Of a DNA stretch of 64,000 nt, positions 48,617 to 60,190 are shown piece by piece; positions within the stretch are counted from its first letter, which is position 1; the number at the start of each line of letters is the position of its first letter. The notes under the pieces were generated by a model. The model was not told where the DNA came from. It worked only from the letters and a program-made list of their open reading frames with translations, and searched no databases. Origin of the DNA: Clitoria ternatea (Eukaryota; Streptophyta; Magnoliopsida; Fabales; Fabaceae); contig CM075673.1 of NCBI GenBank assembly GCA_037962975.1, forward strand, positions 116,951,001-117,015,000. The letters run 5' to 3'. The translations under genes and the position numbers were made by a program.

Positions 48617-48766
48617 AATCTGTGACCACTTAGAATTTAACAGAGCATAATTGTTAAATGCATTTACCCATTTTTCCTGACTCAGAGGTACAAGATAGTC
48701 AAAAACGCTGTTACAGAGTGGTCTCTCCTTGCGTTCCGATCCGAGCCTGTCTTTATCTCTCCGTTG

Positions 48767-49645
48767 TTATGGCGTTGGGGATTTCCCTCTCGCCGATGTT
48801 GCTTCCAAGTGCATTTCAATGCCCACATACTTGGATGCTTTCCTCCTGAATTCTTCAAAACTCGCCGGAGGACTTTTTGCCAACGATAGGGCGAAAGTAG
48901 AGTTCGGTTGCAAAGCTTCTATCACGATGTGCAACTGTAGTGCCTCTGCCAAGTTTGGAACAGCAGCTGCTTCCTTGTAAAACCTCTTCAAGAAGTCCTT
49001 GAGAGTTTCATGTTCCCCCTGCCTAATCTGGGCCAAAGTATGAGATGTTCTGGGAATATCTCTGGAAATGACAAAGTGGTCCACAAACGCTGTTGCCATT
49101 TCTTCCCATGAATCGATGGAACCTGATGATAGCCCCTTGAACCAACTAAGAGCATCATCAATAAGAGTTCGAGGGAACATCCTGCACATGACATCTTCAT
49201 CTGGCCCCAGGTACATGGCTTCAAATACATAAGCATCAAGATGCTTAGCAGGATCAGTTTCACCACTGTATTTTTCGATAAAGAGTGGTTGAGTAGTCTG
49301 CAGGTGCTTAGGGATATGTTTCATCATAAGTCTCCTTAAAAAAGGAACTGTGAGCTTATAAGTTACCGGAGAGACTATCATCAGCTCTCTCTTCCCTTTA
49401 GCGACTCTCTCATCAGAATCGTGGGTCTGTTCCTTCCCTTCAAACGTAGGGATGTTTGAGTACTGGGGGGTTATGGATTTTTCTCCCTCGGTTGTGTGAT
49501 GTGTCCCCTTGGTCTGAGACATGGCTCTCTCCTCCATGCTTTTTCTTTCACGCTTCAATTCCATCAATTCTTCCATCAACTTTCGTATCATCTCATCCCT
49601 TGGATCTGGTGCAGACACCTGCACCATTCTTCTTGAACTTTCCAC
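48767..49645 (-). pseudogene. gag (capsid part) of the outer element
   Basis: A 292-codon open frame. Residues about 20-45 are charged (ELMELKRERKSMEERAM). A conserved Tat-type capsid region follows: PFLRRLMMKHIPKHLQ, LFIEKYSGETDPAKHLDAYV, MFPRTLIDDALSWFKGLSSG, WEEMATAFVDHFVISRD and LKDFLKRFYKEAAAVPNLAE. The frame is open, but the knuckle part lies in another frame after 48767 and no pol follows, so the protein is at best incomplete. A start at 49645 lies about 160 bp inside the element, a normal leader length. Gag alone could still package RNA if helper pol were supplied (inference). Confidence 0.85.
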
Positions 49646-49785
49646 AGGCGACTCGAAAACTAAGCGCCTATTTGCTGGTTGTTCTCAGGCAGTGATGTCT
49701 TCCACATGCCCATCTGGTCGGTTTCTCCCATTGCCTTCCATGATGCAAGACAAGGCTTTGTAAATAAGAGGTGGGAATAACTTTA

Positions 49786-49808
49786 GCGAGTCCCACCGGG
49801 CGTGCCAA
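49786..49808 (-). promoter_or_regulatory. Primer-binding site of the outer element
   Basis: On the minus strand TTGGCACGCCCGGTGGGACT follows the LTR end at once; TGG marks the tRNA CCA pairing. The tRNA was not identified. It sets the orientation. Confidence 0.8.
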
Positions 49809-50743
49809 TGATCGGTCCTGAACCAGGGTCAAGAGATCCGGTGTCGGGCCGGTCACAGAAGTTGAAGACCAAGTGATGTTGAAGACCGGCTCTACGAGTA
49901 TCCGATGTGTGTATCTGGTATCTCTGTATGTAGAGAGCGGTCTTGACGTCCTGGAGGTCCTTCACACCGACCTCACGCATTGATGTGGGTGAAAGGTGGT
50001 GTCACCTACGAAGATTCTCCGACGCTCAAGTCAGTAATATATTCCAAGTGTGGAATGTAAATGATCACTCTATGGGATCAAATAGATGCATTCAGAAGAG
50101 AAGGACCAGAACCAGAACCAGAACCAGAACCCTTCTCCAATAAACTAAAGTGAGTTCTTATACCTGATTGGCTCGATATACGAGGACTCGTTAGTGGGGA
50201 ACCACTAACCTTTATTATGCAAGTATATTATTATTTAATGCGCACTCACCAGCATGATTGAGGCAAATGGCTATTTTATATTGAGCGTAGGAAGAATGGG
50301 GCTAGACTTAGGGGACAAGTTGATCATTCCCAGGAGCAGATTATGGCTCGTAGTGTGGGGAATGGAATTATTGATCGGTCCCTGTAGCAATGCCCATCGT
50401 CTTCTGTCGGGTGACATGTATGTTATCCGGTGTGCATGGTGTTATCCTGGACTAACCGATGCAGGGAGAATGCCTGACTCGGAATTACAGTCCGGATGTA
50501 TACCGATGACACCGGTTGCATGTGATATAATGGAAACCGGTTGATCGGTCCGGATCAACCTCTCAAAATGACTGAGGCAATCGGTTATACGTAACAAGGA
50601 AGCGACAACGGATGAAGTGTCTGGTCTCTCAAACGTTACCTCGGATTACCGATACGTGGAAACCACGTCAGGATACCGATTGCCCTTCTGGAACAGTCGT
50701 GCTGATCTTCACAACTTTAGGGGCCGGTATCTAGACCGGATCA
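49809..50743 (-). repeat. 5' LTR of the outer element
   Basis: A 935-bp LTR, TGATCGGTCC..GACCGGATCA. It includes the palindrome GTTGATCGGTCCGGATCAAC near 50540. It matches the interrupted copy at 35462-36164 plus 45845-46064 with scattered substitutions. Confidence 0.92.
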
Positions 50744-50748
50744 TTATG

Positions 50749-51057
50749 TGTTTGTATTTTCATAATAATGGAATTATTGTATGATATAATATTCATATGG
50801 AATCTGAAGAAAATAACAAAATATTTTTTCGATTTTTTCTATTTTAAAATTTTTTTAGCATTTTCTTATTTTTATTTGATTTTTAATTTTTTTTAAAAGT
50901 GAGTCAACCTGTGAGTCACCCAATAAGTTGGTGGGTTGAGTCAGGTTGAAAAAAATGATTCACTCTAAAAAATAGATCGGATTAAATTGGTTATAAAAGT
51001 TTTCAACCTGTAATGAGTCAACCCTGTGGGTCGGGTTGGCCTATTTTGGCACATTTA
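50749..51057. other. Right internal part of the hAT-like element
   Basis: Poly-T tract, then GAGTCAACCTGTGAGTCACC, GGGTTGAGTCAGGTTGAA and GGGTCGGGTTGGCC, words that also occur in the left part (35150-35310). No coding. Confidence 0.5.
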
Positions 51058-51708
51058 AATGATTTTGGGTGGTTTAGAAATAAATTGTGTTTGGGTAGTT
51101 TATATTGTAATAAAATTATGACGTAACATGTTATGTCTTGGCGCAACGGTTAGGATTTTGTCATTTATCTTCTCCTCATGTGTTGTGTCATCTCTGTGAT
51201 ACAGCCAATAAAAAAGTCAGACATTTTTAAAAGAGCGTTTTTATGCCAAAGTTGTTGCAAGAAAAACATGAGGGACAGGTAACATGTTGCACACAATTTC
51301 GTTTAGGGACATGCACAAAGTTGTTAGATATTTTAAAAATACATCTTTAATAATATTTTTCATAAAAGAAATTAAAATATGTAACAAATATATTATTTAT
51401 AATATAGTTAATAATTATATAATTTATAATAGTCAAAATAAATCAAATAATAAATTTGATTAATAGTAATATATTTTTAAAAACAAATATTTCATCTATT
51501 TTTATTTAACTGTTCGAAGAGAGAATTTAACAATGTTGATTTGTTTGGTACGTGAGACATACCTCATATGGAGTATTGAATTTTTGTATCCGATATCCTA
51601 CATTGGTGCAGTGGAAATTCGGTATTGTATCCTTCAATCCAGTTAGGATCTCAAGCGTTGGAGTGGTTGAACGTACTTCATACATAATAAGTGAATTGTA
51701 TTTACAGT

Positions 51709-51880
51709 ATAACGTCCCGCCTAATTATTAGATTTTAATGTATTTAAACTCAATTTAAATAGGATTCACTTTAGTCATTATGGTGGATATAGAAAATTTG
51801 AACCCGTGACAATGTGTGAAGAAAATCTTTATAGCACGTTGATTCCTTGCGCACCGTTTGCTGAAATACATTTAAATAGA
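51709..51880 (+). mobile_element. Chromovirus-type LTR fragment
   Basis: TATAACGTCCCGCCTAATTA and about 170 bases after it match 62037-62215 (TATAACGTCTCGCCTAATTA), including TGGTGGATATA / TGGTAGATATA, GAACCC and TTGCGCACCG / CTGCGCACTG. The start fits an LTR 5' end (TGTAACGTCCC). Only a fragment is present. Confidence 0.65.
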
Positions 51881-52182
51881 GCTAAAAAACTCATTTTGAG
51901 GTGATTCCAAACTATCGAGGGTTATGCACGAGAACAACACAATACATGTCACACTGATACCAAATATAACTGTATGGATATTGGTACGAAACCACGCCAT
52001 ACCAAATATGGTTCTCTTGCTACCAGTATAGGCCTTTGGATACGGGTGTTGTATCAAGCCCAAATTAGTTATTACTTTTGATAAAACATTTGATTATTTT
52101 TTTATTTTATCTTTGTCTCTCTTATTTTATTCTTTTAAAAAATATTTGTTTAAAAAGATATAATTAATAATCAAATTTATTA

Positions 52183-52445
52183 CTCCTTTTGTTTCATACT
52201 ATATGCCCCTAAAGTAAAAAAGTAGTCCTTTAAAAAAATTAGAAGCATTTATTACATTTTGATAGTTTACCCTTGAGAATTTAATATTTTAATATTTGTA
52301 CAATTAATATTTGATAGTGGAGTTTGAGTTTCAATGAGGAAAAATTTAAAAAAATGAAATTGTCTTTCACAATATCAAAATTATAATTATTCCCTTAAAA
52401 TTGTGTACTATTGTAAATAAGGGCTTATAATATGAAATGGGGTAG
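52183..52445. mobile_element. Stowaway-like MITE (Tc1/mariner)
   Basis: 263 bp flanked by TA (52181-52182 and 52446-52447). Ends CTCCTTTTGTTTCATACTAT and, inverted, CTACCCCATTTCATATTATA, both continuing into a GCCC(C/T)T word. Lies inside the MULE. Confidence 0.78.
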
Positions 52446-53066
52446 TATTTGAAATAGTTTTAATTTTATAAAAAATATATATTTATTAAACATATTATAA
52501 ATAATATATTTTAAAAATATTTAGCAACTTTGTGCATGTTCTTATGCTTTGGTACATGTCCCTCAAAAATTTGTATGCAACAAATTTATACATATTCCTT
52601 CCTTGGCACACCTTTTTTTATTGGTTGTGTCGCGTAAATGAATAGATAACAAATGGTCAAATCTTAGTTATTGCGCCATGATTCTAACATAACATAAAAT
52701 TTGTTTAGTAACTACCCAAATCAATAATTACTTGGGTAAACAACATTAATGAAATAAAAAAACGAGATACATGGTTGAGCTATACTGTCAATTCAACAAA
52801 GCAAAACAAAAAAAAACTAACCTAGACATGTTACCATACATTGTATGAACCAATAATCAAGAATGGACAAGAAAAGACTCAATTAATAACCTCTCGTTTT
52901 GAAATAGAAAAAATAAAATTGATGAGAATAAAATGTATCCAAATTTGAAGGTCTTATTAGGCCAATAGCTTTCTTTGGGTTTACCATCTTAATTTGAAGT
53001 TCTCTGTTGAATTTATTTCTAATCTATTTACACAGAGAGAAAAAGAAGTTTCAACACGTTAATTGA

Positions 53067-53833
53067 ATGCACAGAATCTCAACTATTGGTTTGATTTCGT
53101 TAGACAAAACTTTTGAAGAGAGCATGGCAGAATCAGAAAAGGAAAGAGACAATGAGATAGATAGGGTGGAAGAGTATGAAGGGGAAGAAAAGAACAATAA
53201 TTCACAAATACCAGATACATCTCTAGCTGAGCTAAACATGTTGCTTGTGTCGCTTTCATTATTCAACTTTTCAAGCCAAGAGTGCCTGGAAAATGAGGAG
53301 AGCCAGCAGATCATAAAAGATGAGGCTGTTATGGCTGCAACATGCATACAAAAACTACAAACCAGGAGAAGAGAGAAACATGAACACAAGCTGGGGAGGA
53401 AACCCTTTTCATCAAGATTTCAAACTAGGATAAGAGACTCTAGGTAAGCTTTCTGCAATTAATGGGTGATTAATTTAAAGCTTGATTTAACAGTTCAAGG
53501 TTGTATTTTGGAGAGTACCAACAAATTTTCTCTTGTTTTGGGGAAACAAAAAGTTGAACTAAAATGTGATACAGAAGAATTTATCTAAGTAAAAAATATT
53601 TGTGAATCCAAACAAGCTAGCATGGAAGAAAACATTTCCATTTTTTGTTTTTCATTTTATAAATTTGTTGTTATCAGAAAGGAACATTGACTAAAAATTA
53701 CTATTAGTAGTGATTGACATCAAAGATTAAGCATTGATCTTATGTTGTGTTCAGACATGGAAGAAAAATGTAGAGCAAAGCCTTTCTGCTGTGCAGGATT
53801 ACACAAATCAACATAGAGATTATGAGGAAATGA
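53067..53833 (+). CDS. Two-exon gene of unknown function, 137 residues
   Basis: Exon 1 (53067-53443) ends TCTAG|GTAAGC. Exon 2 (53797-53833) follows a GTGCAG acceptor; joined in frame they give ..RDSRITQINIEIMRK then TGA. I do not recognise the family. Residues about 20-50 are very acidic (ESEKERDNEIDRVEEYEGEE). A hydrophobic helix-like part follows (LAELNMLLVSLSLFNF), and the C-terminal third is basic (TRRREKHEHKLGRK). AATCIQKLQTRRR looks like a partial calmodulin-binding IQ motif, missing the central Arg-Gly. No signal peptide or membrane segment is visible. The next Met (MAESEKERD, 53124) is an alternative start. A bare frame of this length could be chance, but the in-frame splice and the host-gene setting support a real gene. 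Confidence 0.5.
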
Positions 53834-55181
53834 TGAAGCAAGCTAGCTAAAGCAAACCAAGAGTTTAAGATTTTTGTTAGCAACTTCATTTGTGTGTATA
53901 GAGGTATATCATGTCATTGTACAATTGTTTATCAACTAACATTTATCATGTAATTAACATACCCAACTATGAAACATTTTTTTGTTAGTTGGGACATCAA
54001 GTATGGAGAATTTCATTATTTGCCCAGGGTAAAAATTTCATGAATGCCGGTAAGTGGGGATGTTAAAAACCTGAACTAATTGGAAACTAAAAGTAAATTT
54101 TTATTATTATTTTTAAAAAATGATTAGATTAAATTGGTTTCTATTCTAAGTGGTTAATTTACGGTAGTGTGCTAATAGTAATTATAATAATAATGTTCTT
54201 CCGTTGAAAAGAAAAAAACAATGTTACCAGGCATACAGTAAACACAAAATTGATTCAAAGTTTGTGTGGTATATAAAAAAAATGATATTCAGCACTGACT
54301 CCATCTTGGTATTTTGATAATTTTTATTAACCCATTTAATACTGAAGGTGACATTTTTTGTTCTTGTTCGTACAATTAGCGCCAAGCGGACCATATGAAA
54401 GTTGGGAAAACAAAATTCTGTACACATAAATTGGCATATTACACTTCCATGACATTGACAATCACATATATCTGTCGGATTTAAAATAGATTTCAGAAGA
54501 AGATAGAAATATATTTGGAAAATGACGGGTTTGTTCGCATTGTATTGTATGGATATAATATATAACACCACATATTTTCCATGAATAATATTAAAATAAT
54601 CGATATAGTAGATGGTGGTGGTGATACTGTTAAAAATACTACATCCGGTAAGGAACTGCAGTTTAGGCTTGACCACCAAATTGTATTCCCGTTTTATCCA
54701 ATTGCGGGGACCTTTTTTTGTTCAATAAAAGAAGGATTAAAATGATTACTTATAGAAATGTCATGAAAAAAATAAGTACACAGACTTGTAACATATCTGG
54801 TATCTTACCTATTACATCGCGATAAAACCTAAAATAAAACGTCCAAATTTATCATGGTAGAACTTCCAATTAATGTTGTACTGGCTACTAAGTGATTGGT
54901 CACCAATAAAAAAAAGCTTTCTTCATTCACAGAAAGCCATGCGGATATGTCCTTGCATTGTTTTTCCACAACATTTATTGGCATACAAGATGAATAAGAA
55001 GCTAAAAGCTACTGCATGTTCACAAGGGAAAACAAATGGGGAAACAGGGGAATCAATTTATAGACACTAGCTCTAGTGCTTCCTAACTCAATCTGAAGAG
55101 ATGAAAAACAAGAAAATAGCCCTAATTTCTCATCTCTGCATCCCCTTGCCTACAAAAAGAACAGAGAACCAAATATCACGT
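53834..55181. other. Intergenic region between the two host genes
   Basis: AT-rich. A 151-codon minus-strand frame (54224-54679) is present but has no recognisable motif and plain AT-driven composition, so it is not called. 55080-55181 is likely the 3' UTR of the carrier gene. Confidence 0.55.
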
Positions 55182-58100
55182 TCAGTCTGATATTCTGATC
55201 TCGACACCTAAAATGTCCTTCACCACCTCATATGTTACAAAAGCAATTGCTATGGATGGGACCACCTGCAAGAGATCAAGAGATAGACAATGTTGAAGTT
55301 AATGGAAGATTAAGGTAATCCAAGAATACTTTTGGGCAACAACTATACAAAAAAAAAGTTCCAGACATCAACCATCTTCAGTTGATTGCATCACTAAGAG
55401 AGGATGCAATGCAAACTGCACTGATTTGTGAGTTTTGAACACCAATTAAAATTCTAACATCAAACCAAATTTTTTTTGTGACCAATCAAGAAACCAGGGG
55501 ATTTTTATACAAGTTATGACTCATAAGATTTTTTATCACTCTCACCATATGCGATTAAAAATAGTATAAGCCTAAGACTAAGATAGCAATGAGTTTATTG
55601 GTGCATGTTTATGTGTATTTGTAGTTGATCACGTATTACATTAACAACTGAGCTGGAAAGTAAATAATTTAAGTTTAAAATATCAACATTCAACTCAGAT
55701 CACAGGCGTGTTTATGCCGATGTGGTTGGCCAACATATTTTTCAGAATAGATCATAATTTCTTGGCGTTTATAGATGAAGACTGACCTTCACAGAATTGG
55801 GCACCAGACCCTTGTATAATGCCCCAAATCCCTCATACCGAACAGTTATCCTAAATGCATCAACCATCCCTGTGTATTGAAGTGGTACTTTGCCTGTTCC
55901 ATCACCAGCTACAATAGAAGCAGCATGATTCCAACCCACCATCTGCATTCTTCTACGAATGACATCAAGAGGGTAAGCAACAGTTTGTCCAACAGTTCCA
56001 GCTGCAGCACCACAAGCCAAGCGAGTTGTCACACTCAACTCAGAATCTTGAACCAGACCAAAGGGTTTGGATTTAATCAACCAATCTTTCAATGACTCGT
56101 ACACAGCAAAGTTGAGACCCACATAAGGAATCTGAAAAACAGGGGAAAATAAATAGTAAGAGAATATCAAGTCAATAAGTAAAATGACAACACTCAAAAA
56201 AAGATCTTGCATTTGAAATCAGAGCAAACTTCAGAGAGTTAAATATAATTATGAAGCACACTGAATATTTTAGAAGAGTAACTTTTCATATCTCTATAAG
56301 CTTGATAGGGGGTTAGGAGGAAAGAGATAGTACTGTTGAGATACTAGTTACTTCAAAACAATAAATAGGAGTGAAGGGAGGGGAATCATTCTGTGAAATA
56401 TCATCCGAGAATTGAGCTCTTTTGTTAAAGGAGGAGGAGAAAAACATTAGAGGGAAGATTTTTCTCTTTTGTTCCATTAATCCAATCTATCAATAAAATC
56501 TTTCTTTTCTTTTCCCAGATTCTATTCTGGGTTCATAGCAAAACTGGACGTGGCAGTTTTAGGTGTGGCCCCAAGATCAATCATGCAACCCCATTTTGAC
56601 CTAACTATGTTTTGTACAACTAACTGAACAGATTGTATCTATCTACAGATAATAACCAGGTATGACTCACCAAGACTCTAGTCTCATGTCCTTACCAATA
56701 TGCCAGCCCCCATCCCCCAAACAGACACATACACACACCCATTGGTACCACAAAAACATATACAAAAGAAATATTGTATTAGATTGTCCCCTAAGGAGGG
56801 TCGGCATTCACTAGGACTCGAAAAATTTGAAATGCTTGTGCTTCATAGGTTCTCCCCCTCCCTCAACTGCAGCCTGCAGGTTCTACATTGTTACTATCAA
56901 ATGCTATATGATGTTCTAATAACACCAACAGTAAAAGCATAACATTAGGATATTTTATGCAGTTTTTATGATTATGATCATAAACATCAATTTCCTTAAG
57001 AGACGAGAAATTCAAGAAACATTACTCACAACTCCAATGACTGAAGGAAGCCAGCCCTTATATAAAGCACGTGGGCCTTCTTCCCTAAGTATAGTTGACA
57101 GAGCATGAAACATTCCTCTGTATTGATAAGGGGACTTCTCTGTCTGTAAATACCATAAAAAGTAATCTTACTGTTAAATATTAAGACAACAAATATTATG
57201 GACACACTTTGTCCAAATTTTCTTCACACTTTATTTTGCAGCTATATGAAGTAATATTAATTTATGCATTTGCAGCTACCTTCCTGACCCAAACCAAGCA
57301 AAGTAGGGATTTAATATAAAAAACCTGAAAACAAAAATACCTGTACAGTTATCCTGCCTCGAACCATGTCCATTGGATAAGTTGCAGACATGGCAATTAT
57401 TCCAGCACAAGCTCCAGCCCCAAGACGTAAAAGAGGAGTCAGCTGAGCATCCTCTGTAAAAAGTACAAGGAAAAAAAAAACAAAAAGACTTAGACAAAGG
57501 GTTTGAATTACTGAGATATTTTATTTAGACAACTGTTTCCTTTTAATTGTTTTGGACAAAATGTTTTCAAAATAACTTATGGCCAAAATCTTACTGAAAG
57601 AGCTTATGAAATCGGGAAAAGAAACTTACATACAGTTCCTTGCATACAGTGTGGTGTTGTTATATAGTAAAAACAGACTATCTACTAATTTGTAGTACCC
57701 CTCAACTATGAAATCTTTAAAATGGGGGCTGAAGTAGCTAAAAATTACTACATGTGATATTTTACTGGAGAACAGCATCAAAAGAACAGTGTAAAGTTTC
57801 ATCCTTTTAAAAAAAGGAATTCAACCCATAACACTAAGCAAATTCCTAAGCATGATACTGAACCTGCACTCCTCCCTCAACAGCAATATATGTATATTTA
57901 GACACCAGAAGAAAAAAGCAATAAACATGGACATACCATTTCCAGTTTGCTTCTGATACAGTTGTAGTATCGCTCTGCAAGAAAAGGAACATTCAGTTAA
58001 AAGAGGACACGGTAACATGTGGAATGCATGGAAATGAAATTTAAAACATTTTTTCCACAGACAACAGGAGTGGCCCTGCTTACAGAGAACTGTTTGGAAA

Positions 58101-59065
58101 TGGGGGGAAAAAAGGGTTGCAGAACCCCTCGTTACAGCTACAGGTTTATTAGCTTAAATGTGCACCAGACTTAAAAGATATCAAAATAAATTAAAGCAAT
58201 CAGTACATCGCTGCATATCTACAGGGTAACTTACTTGGAAGCTTGCTCATAACTGAAGAATTTCACTGCAGAATTAGGGACAATTCGAGCACAATTAGTG
58301 CCATTCCCTTTGAAAAGTCCACGAAAACCTTCAGTTCCCCAGATGTATTTTAGTCCTTGAATTGTTCCATTGTATTTTATGTTGTGTGGATTCTGAACCT
58401 GTGAATGCCAAAGACACATCACATCACTTCACATGTCTGATACATCATGCATCTAAGAATAAATGGTAGCCAAATCCCCACTTATATGTAACAAGTGAAT
58501 ATATTAACCTGCAGTAAAATTTTCAACCGTTCAAGTGGAGCAACTGCAGTTCGTGATCTGCATAACACAAAAAGACACAAATTAGTTAAAGTTCAGCATA
58601 ACGTAAAGAGGTTCTTAGAATTATTAGTGAGAAACAGTTTCCAGGAAAATTGGATTAGGTTGGTTGAGGTTGTCATGGTAAAGCATGCAGAAACTATTAA
58701 AACAAATTCGTGAACTTTAAAACCCCAAAATTTGCATCGTAGATCTTATTCCATTAATTTTTTTATTAATATTCATCTAGCAGTCGCAGTGTTCTACCCT
58801 GGCAATAAGCATCGAAATTACCGAAAACATTCGATTTTTTGTGTCATTCAGAAATCATTATTCGTTTCGTTCCCTATAATAAAGGAAAGCTAAGAAAAGG
58901 AAAATGAAATAAATAGAGAAATGGAACTGACACGCCTCCGGCGACCCCACCGGCGACGAGGGACTTGCAGATGGTGAGAAAAGCATAGCTGGGGGCCTTA
59001 ACAACGCCTTCTCTGGCGAGCTTGGCCTCTTGGGCAAGATTGACAATCTTCGTCTCCGAAGCCAT
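55182..59065 (-). CDS. ADNT1: Mitochondrial adenine nucleotide transporter (ADNT1-type carrier), 8 exons
   Basis: Mitochondrial carrier family protein of the inner membrane. Arabidopsis ADNT1 exchanges cytosolic AMP/ADP for matrix ATP. Exons: 58932-59065, 58509-58557, 58235-58398, 57937-57974, 57341-57453, 57030-57143, 55787-56131, 55182-55265. All introns are GT-AG and all phases join, giving 1041 bp (346 residues plus stop), the usual length. Start MASETKIVNLAQEAKLAREG; end LGVEIRISD. The three carrier signatures are present: PLERLKILLQ (exon 2), PMDMVRGRITV (exon 5) and PLDVIRRRMQMVGW (exon 7), one per repeat of two helices. Diagnostic text includes QNPHNIKYNGTIQGLKYIW, GTNCARIVPNSAVKFFSYEQ and GALYKGLVPNSVKVVPSIAI. 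No stop or frameshift was seen, so the gene looks functional. A related carrier subfamily is the alternative, but similarity to ADNT1 is strong along the whole length. Confidence 0.95.
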
Positions 59066-59232
59066 GGAATGGAAACCCTAACCAACCTTCAAAGAATAAT
59101 AATGAAAGATCAAAACGACGTCGGAAATTGAGATCTCAGGTTCCGCGCATAGACTCAGTGACTGTGACGGCTGAAAAGAGGGAGGCCACAACCAACAACC
59201 TCTGTAGTGTACAGTGACGCCGTTTCTTACAG

Positions 59233-59263
59233 TTTTATATATTCTCTTCTGTGCGCACACGTG
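59233..59263 (-). promoter_or_regulatory. Core promoter of the carrier gene: TATA box and G-box
   Basis: On the minus strand ATATATAAAA (59233-59242) lies about 170 bases before the ATG, with a CACGTG G-box at 59258-59263 just upstream. G-boxes bind bZIP/bHLH factors. A transcription start near 59205 is inferred from TATA spacing. Confidence 0.6.
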
Positions 59264-59894
59264 GACCCGGCGTAACATAGCATCCACTCTTTTTTCCGCC
59301 ACATGTGTGTGTGCGTGAGTGTGGCCAATATTCATTGACAAATTTAGAATATATTTAAATTTAAATAGGTTTTTTAACTTTAAGATACTAAAGTTTCAAA
59401 ATCATAATCTTTTCTTCGCTACTTATTGTTTTTTTTAATTATTGCATGCATTAAAAGACTATAACTTTTAGGATCTTAGAGTAAACTTAACTGTAATTTA
59501 GTGTTGAAGTTAACAAAATCCAATTTAGATAAACAATATGTTTGATAAAGATAATACGGTTTTGTTAACCGTAAAATTTTCCATATGATAGGAAACTAGT
59601 TAAGAATTTTTTTTATTTGTAGCATAGTCTTTCTATGATTTTTAATGTAAGTTTAACATAATTTATAACAAAAGTTTCTCATCATGGGTAATGTTTCACA
59701 AATAAAAAAGTCAATGCTAATTTTAAATATAAGAGATTTGATTTTTTAATTTTTTATTCGGTATAAAATTGTTCATGTTAAGAATATTGAGGAAGAAATT
59801 TTTTAAAAAAACAACGAGGATGAGTTCAAATGATAAACGACTTAATATCATTTAAACAAGATTTCAAATTTGAAACCTTATACATACAAGGGGT
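59264..59894. other. Upstream region of the carrier gene, nothing further recognised
   Basis: AT-rich; no frame, RNA gene or terminus found. Confidence 0.5.
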
Positions 59895-60190
59895 GAGTAT
59901 GGATTGGATAAGTCTAAGTCCAATCCAAATCCAATTTAAAACTAGTTATTAAGATTGAATTTTAAAGTAAATCAATTTTTTATGTTATATTGGATTTGGT
60001 CTAAATCCAATTTTTTAAAAGGACTTGTCTAAATCCAATTTTTAAAATCCAAATTTAGTCAAATTTAATTTTCTTAAATATGGATTTTATTTAAATTTTA
60101 AATTTGGTTTTTATTGAATCCAGTTTTAAAAACAAAGTTTTTAAAATTTGGATTTTAAGCCAAATCTATTTTTTTTTTGTACACCATTGA
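59895..60190. repeat. Degenerate TAAATCCAATTT / GGATTTGGA repeat
   Basis: The words CCAAATCCAATT, TAAATCCAATTTT and their complements GGATTTTA / GGATTTGG recur on both strands over about 300 bp, so the stretch could fold on itself. It resembles AT-rich MITE-type repeats. No clear ends or TSD. Confidence 0.6.

Larger units (their letters stand above)
35462..50743 (-). mobile_element. Gag-only Tat-like LTR retrotransposon (outer element)
   Basis: LTRs start TGATCGGTCC and end GGATCA (or AGATCA). The 5-bp TSD TTATG is present at 35457-35461 and 50744-50748. The primer-binding site lies at the left edge of the right LTR in reverse complement, so the element reads on the minus strand. Only gag is recognisable; RT, RNase H and integrase are absent and the space is filled with tandem repeats. 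Its 3' LTR is split by the inner element. Without that insertion it is about 5.6 kb. Confidence 0.9.
35139..51057. mobile_element. hAT-like non-autonomous element hosting two nested retrotransposons
   Basis: The left end TAGAGGCGTCAAAATGGG and right end CCTATTTTGGCACATTTA are imperfect inverted repeats. Candidate 8-bp TSDs match at 6 of 8 positions (ATTGGTTT at 35131, AATGATTT at 51058). Internal flanks on both sides (35150-35310 and 50890-51045) are rich in GGGTCAACC / GGTTGGGT words, as in hAT MITEs of this type. Removing the LTR element at 35462-50743 leaves an element of about 640 bp. Confidence 0.5.
51071..52742. mobile_element. Mutator-like (MULE) non-autonomous element with long inverted repeats
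   Basis: About 300-350 bp at each end are inverted copies: left GTTTGGGTAGTTTATA, TTGGCGCAACGGTTAGGATT and ACATGCACAAAGTTGTTAGA; right (reversed) ATTTGGGTAGTTACTA, ATGGCGCAATAACTAAGATT and ACATGCACAAAGTTGCTAAA. Long TIRs with unrelated AT-rich filling fit MULEs. Exact termini and the 9-bp TSD are not clear. No transposase. Confidence 0.65.

Noticed and set aside
51110..51170. Possible tRNA-like TGGCGCAACGGTTAGGATT segment
   Set aside because: Looks like part of a tRNA D-arm, but no anticodon or T-arm follows. It is repeated inverted near 52660-52680 as part of the MULE ends.
54224..54679. 151-codon minus-strand reading frame
   Set aside because: No recognisable motif, AT-driven composition (I, Y, N, F rich), no signal peptide followed by a regular cysteine pattern, and no splice or promoter support.
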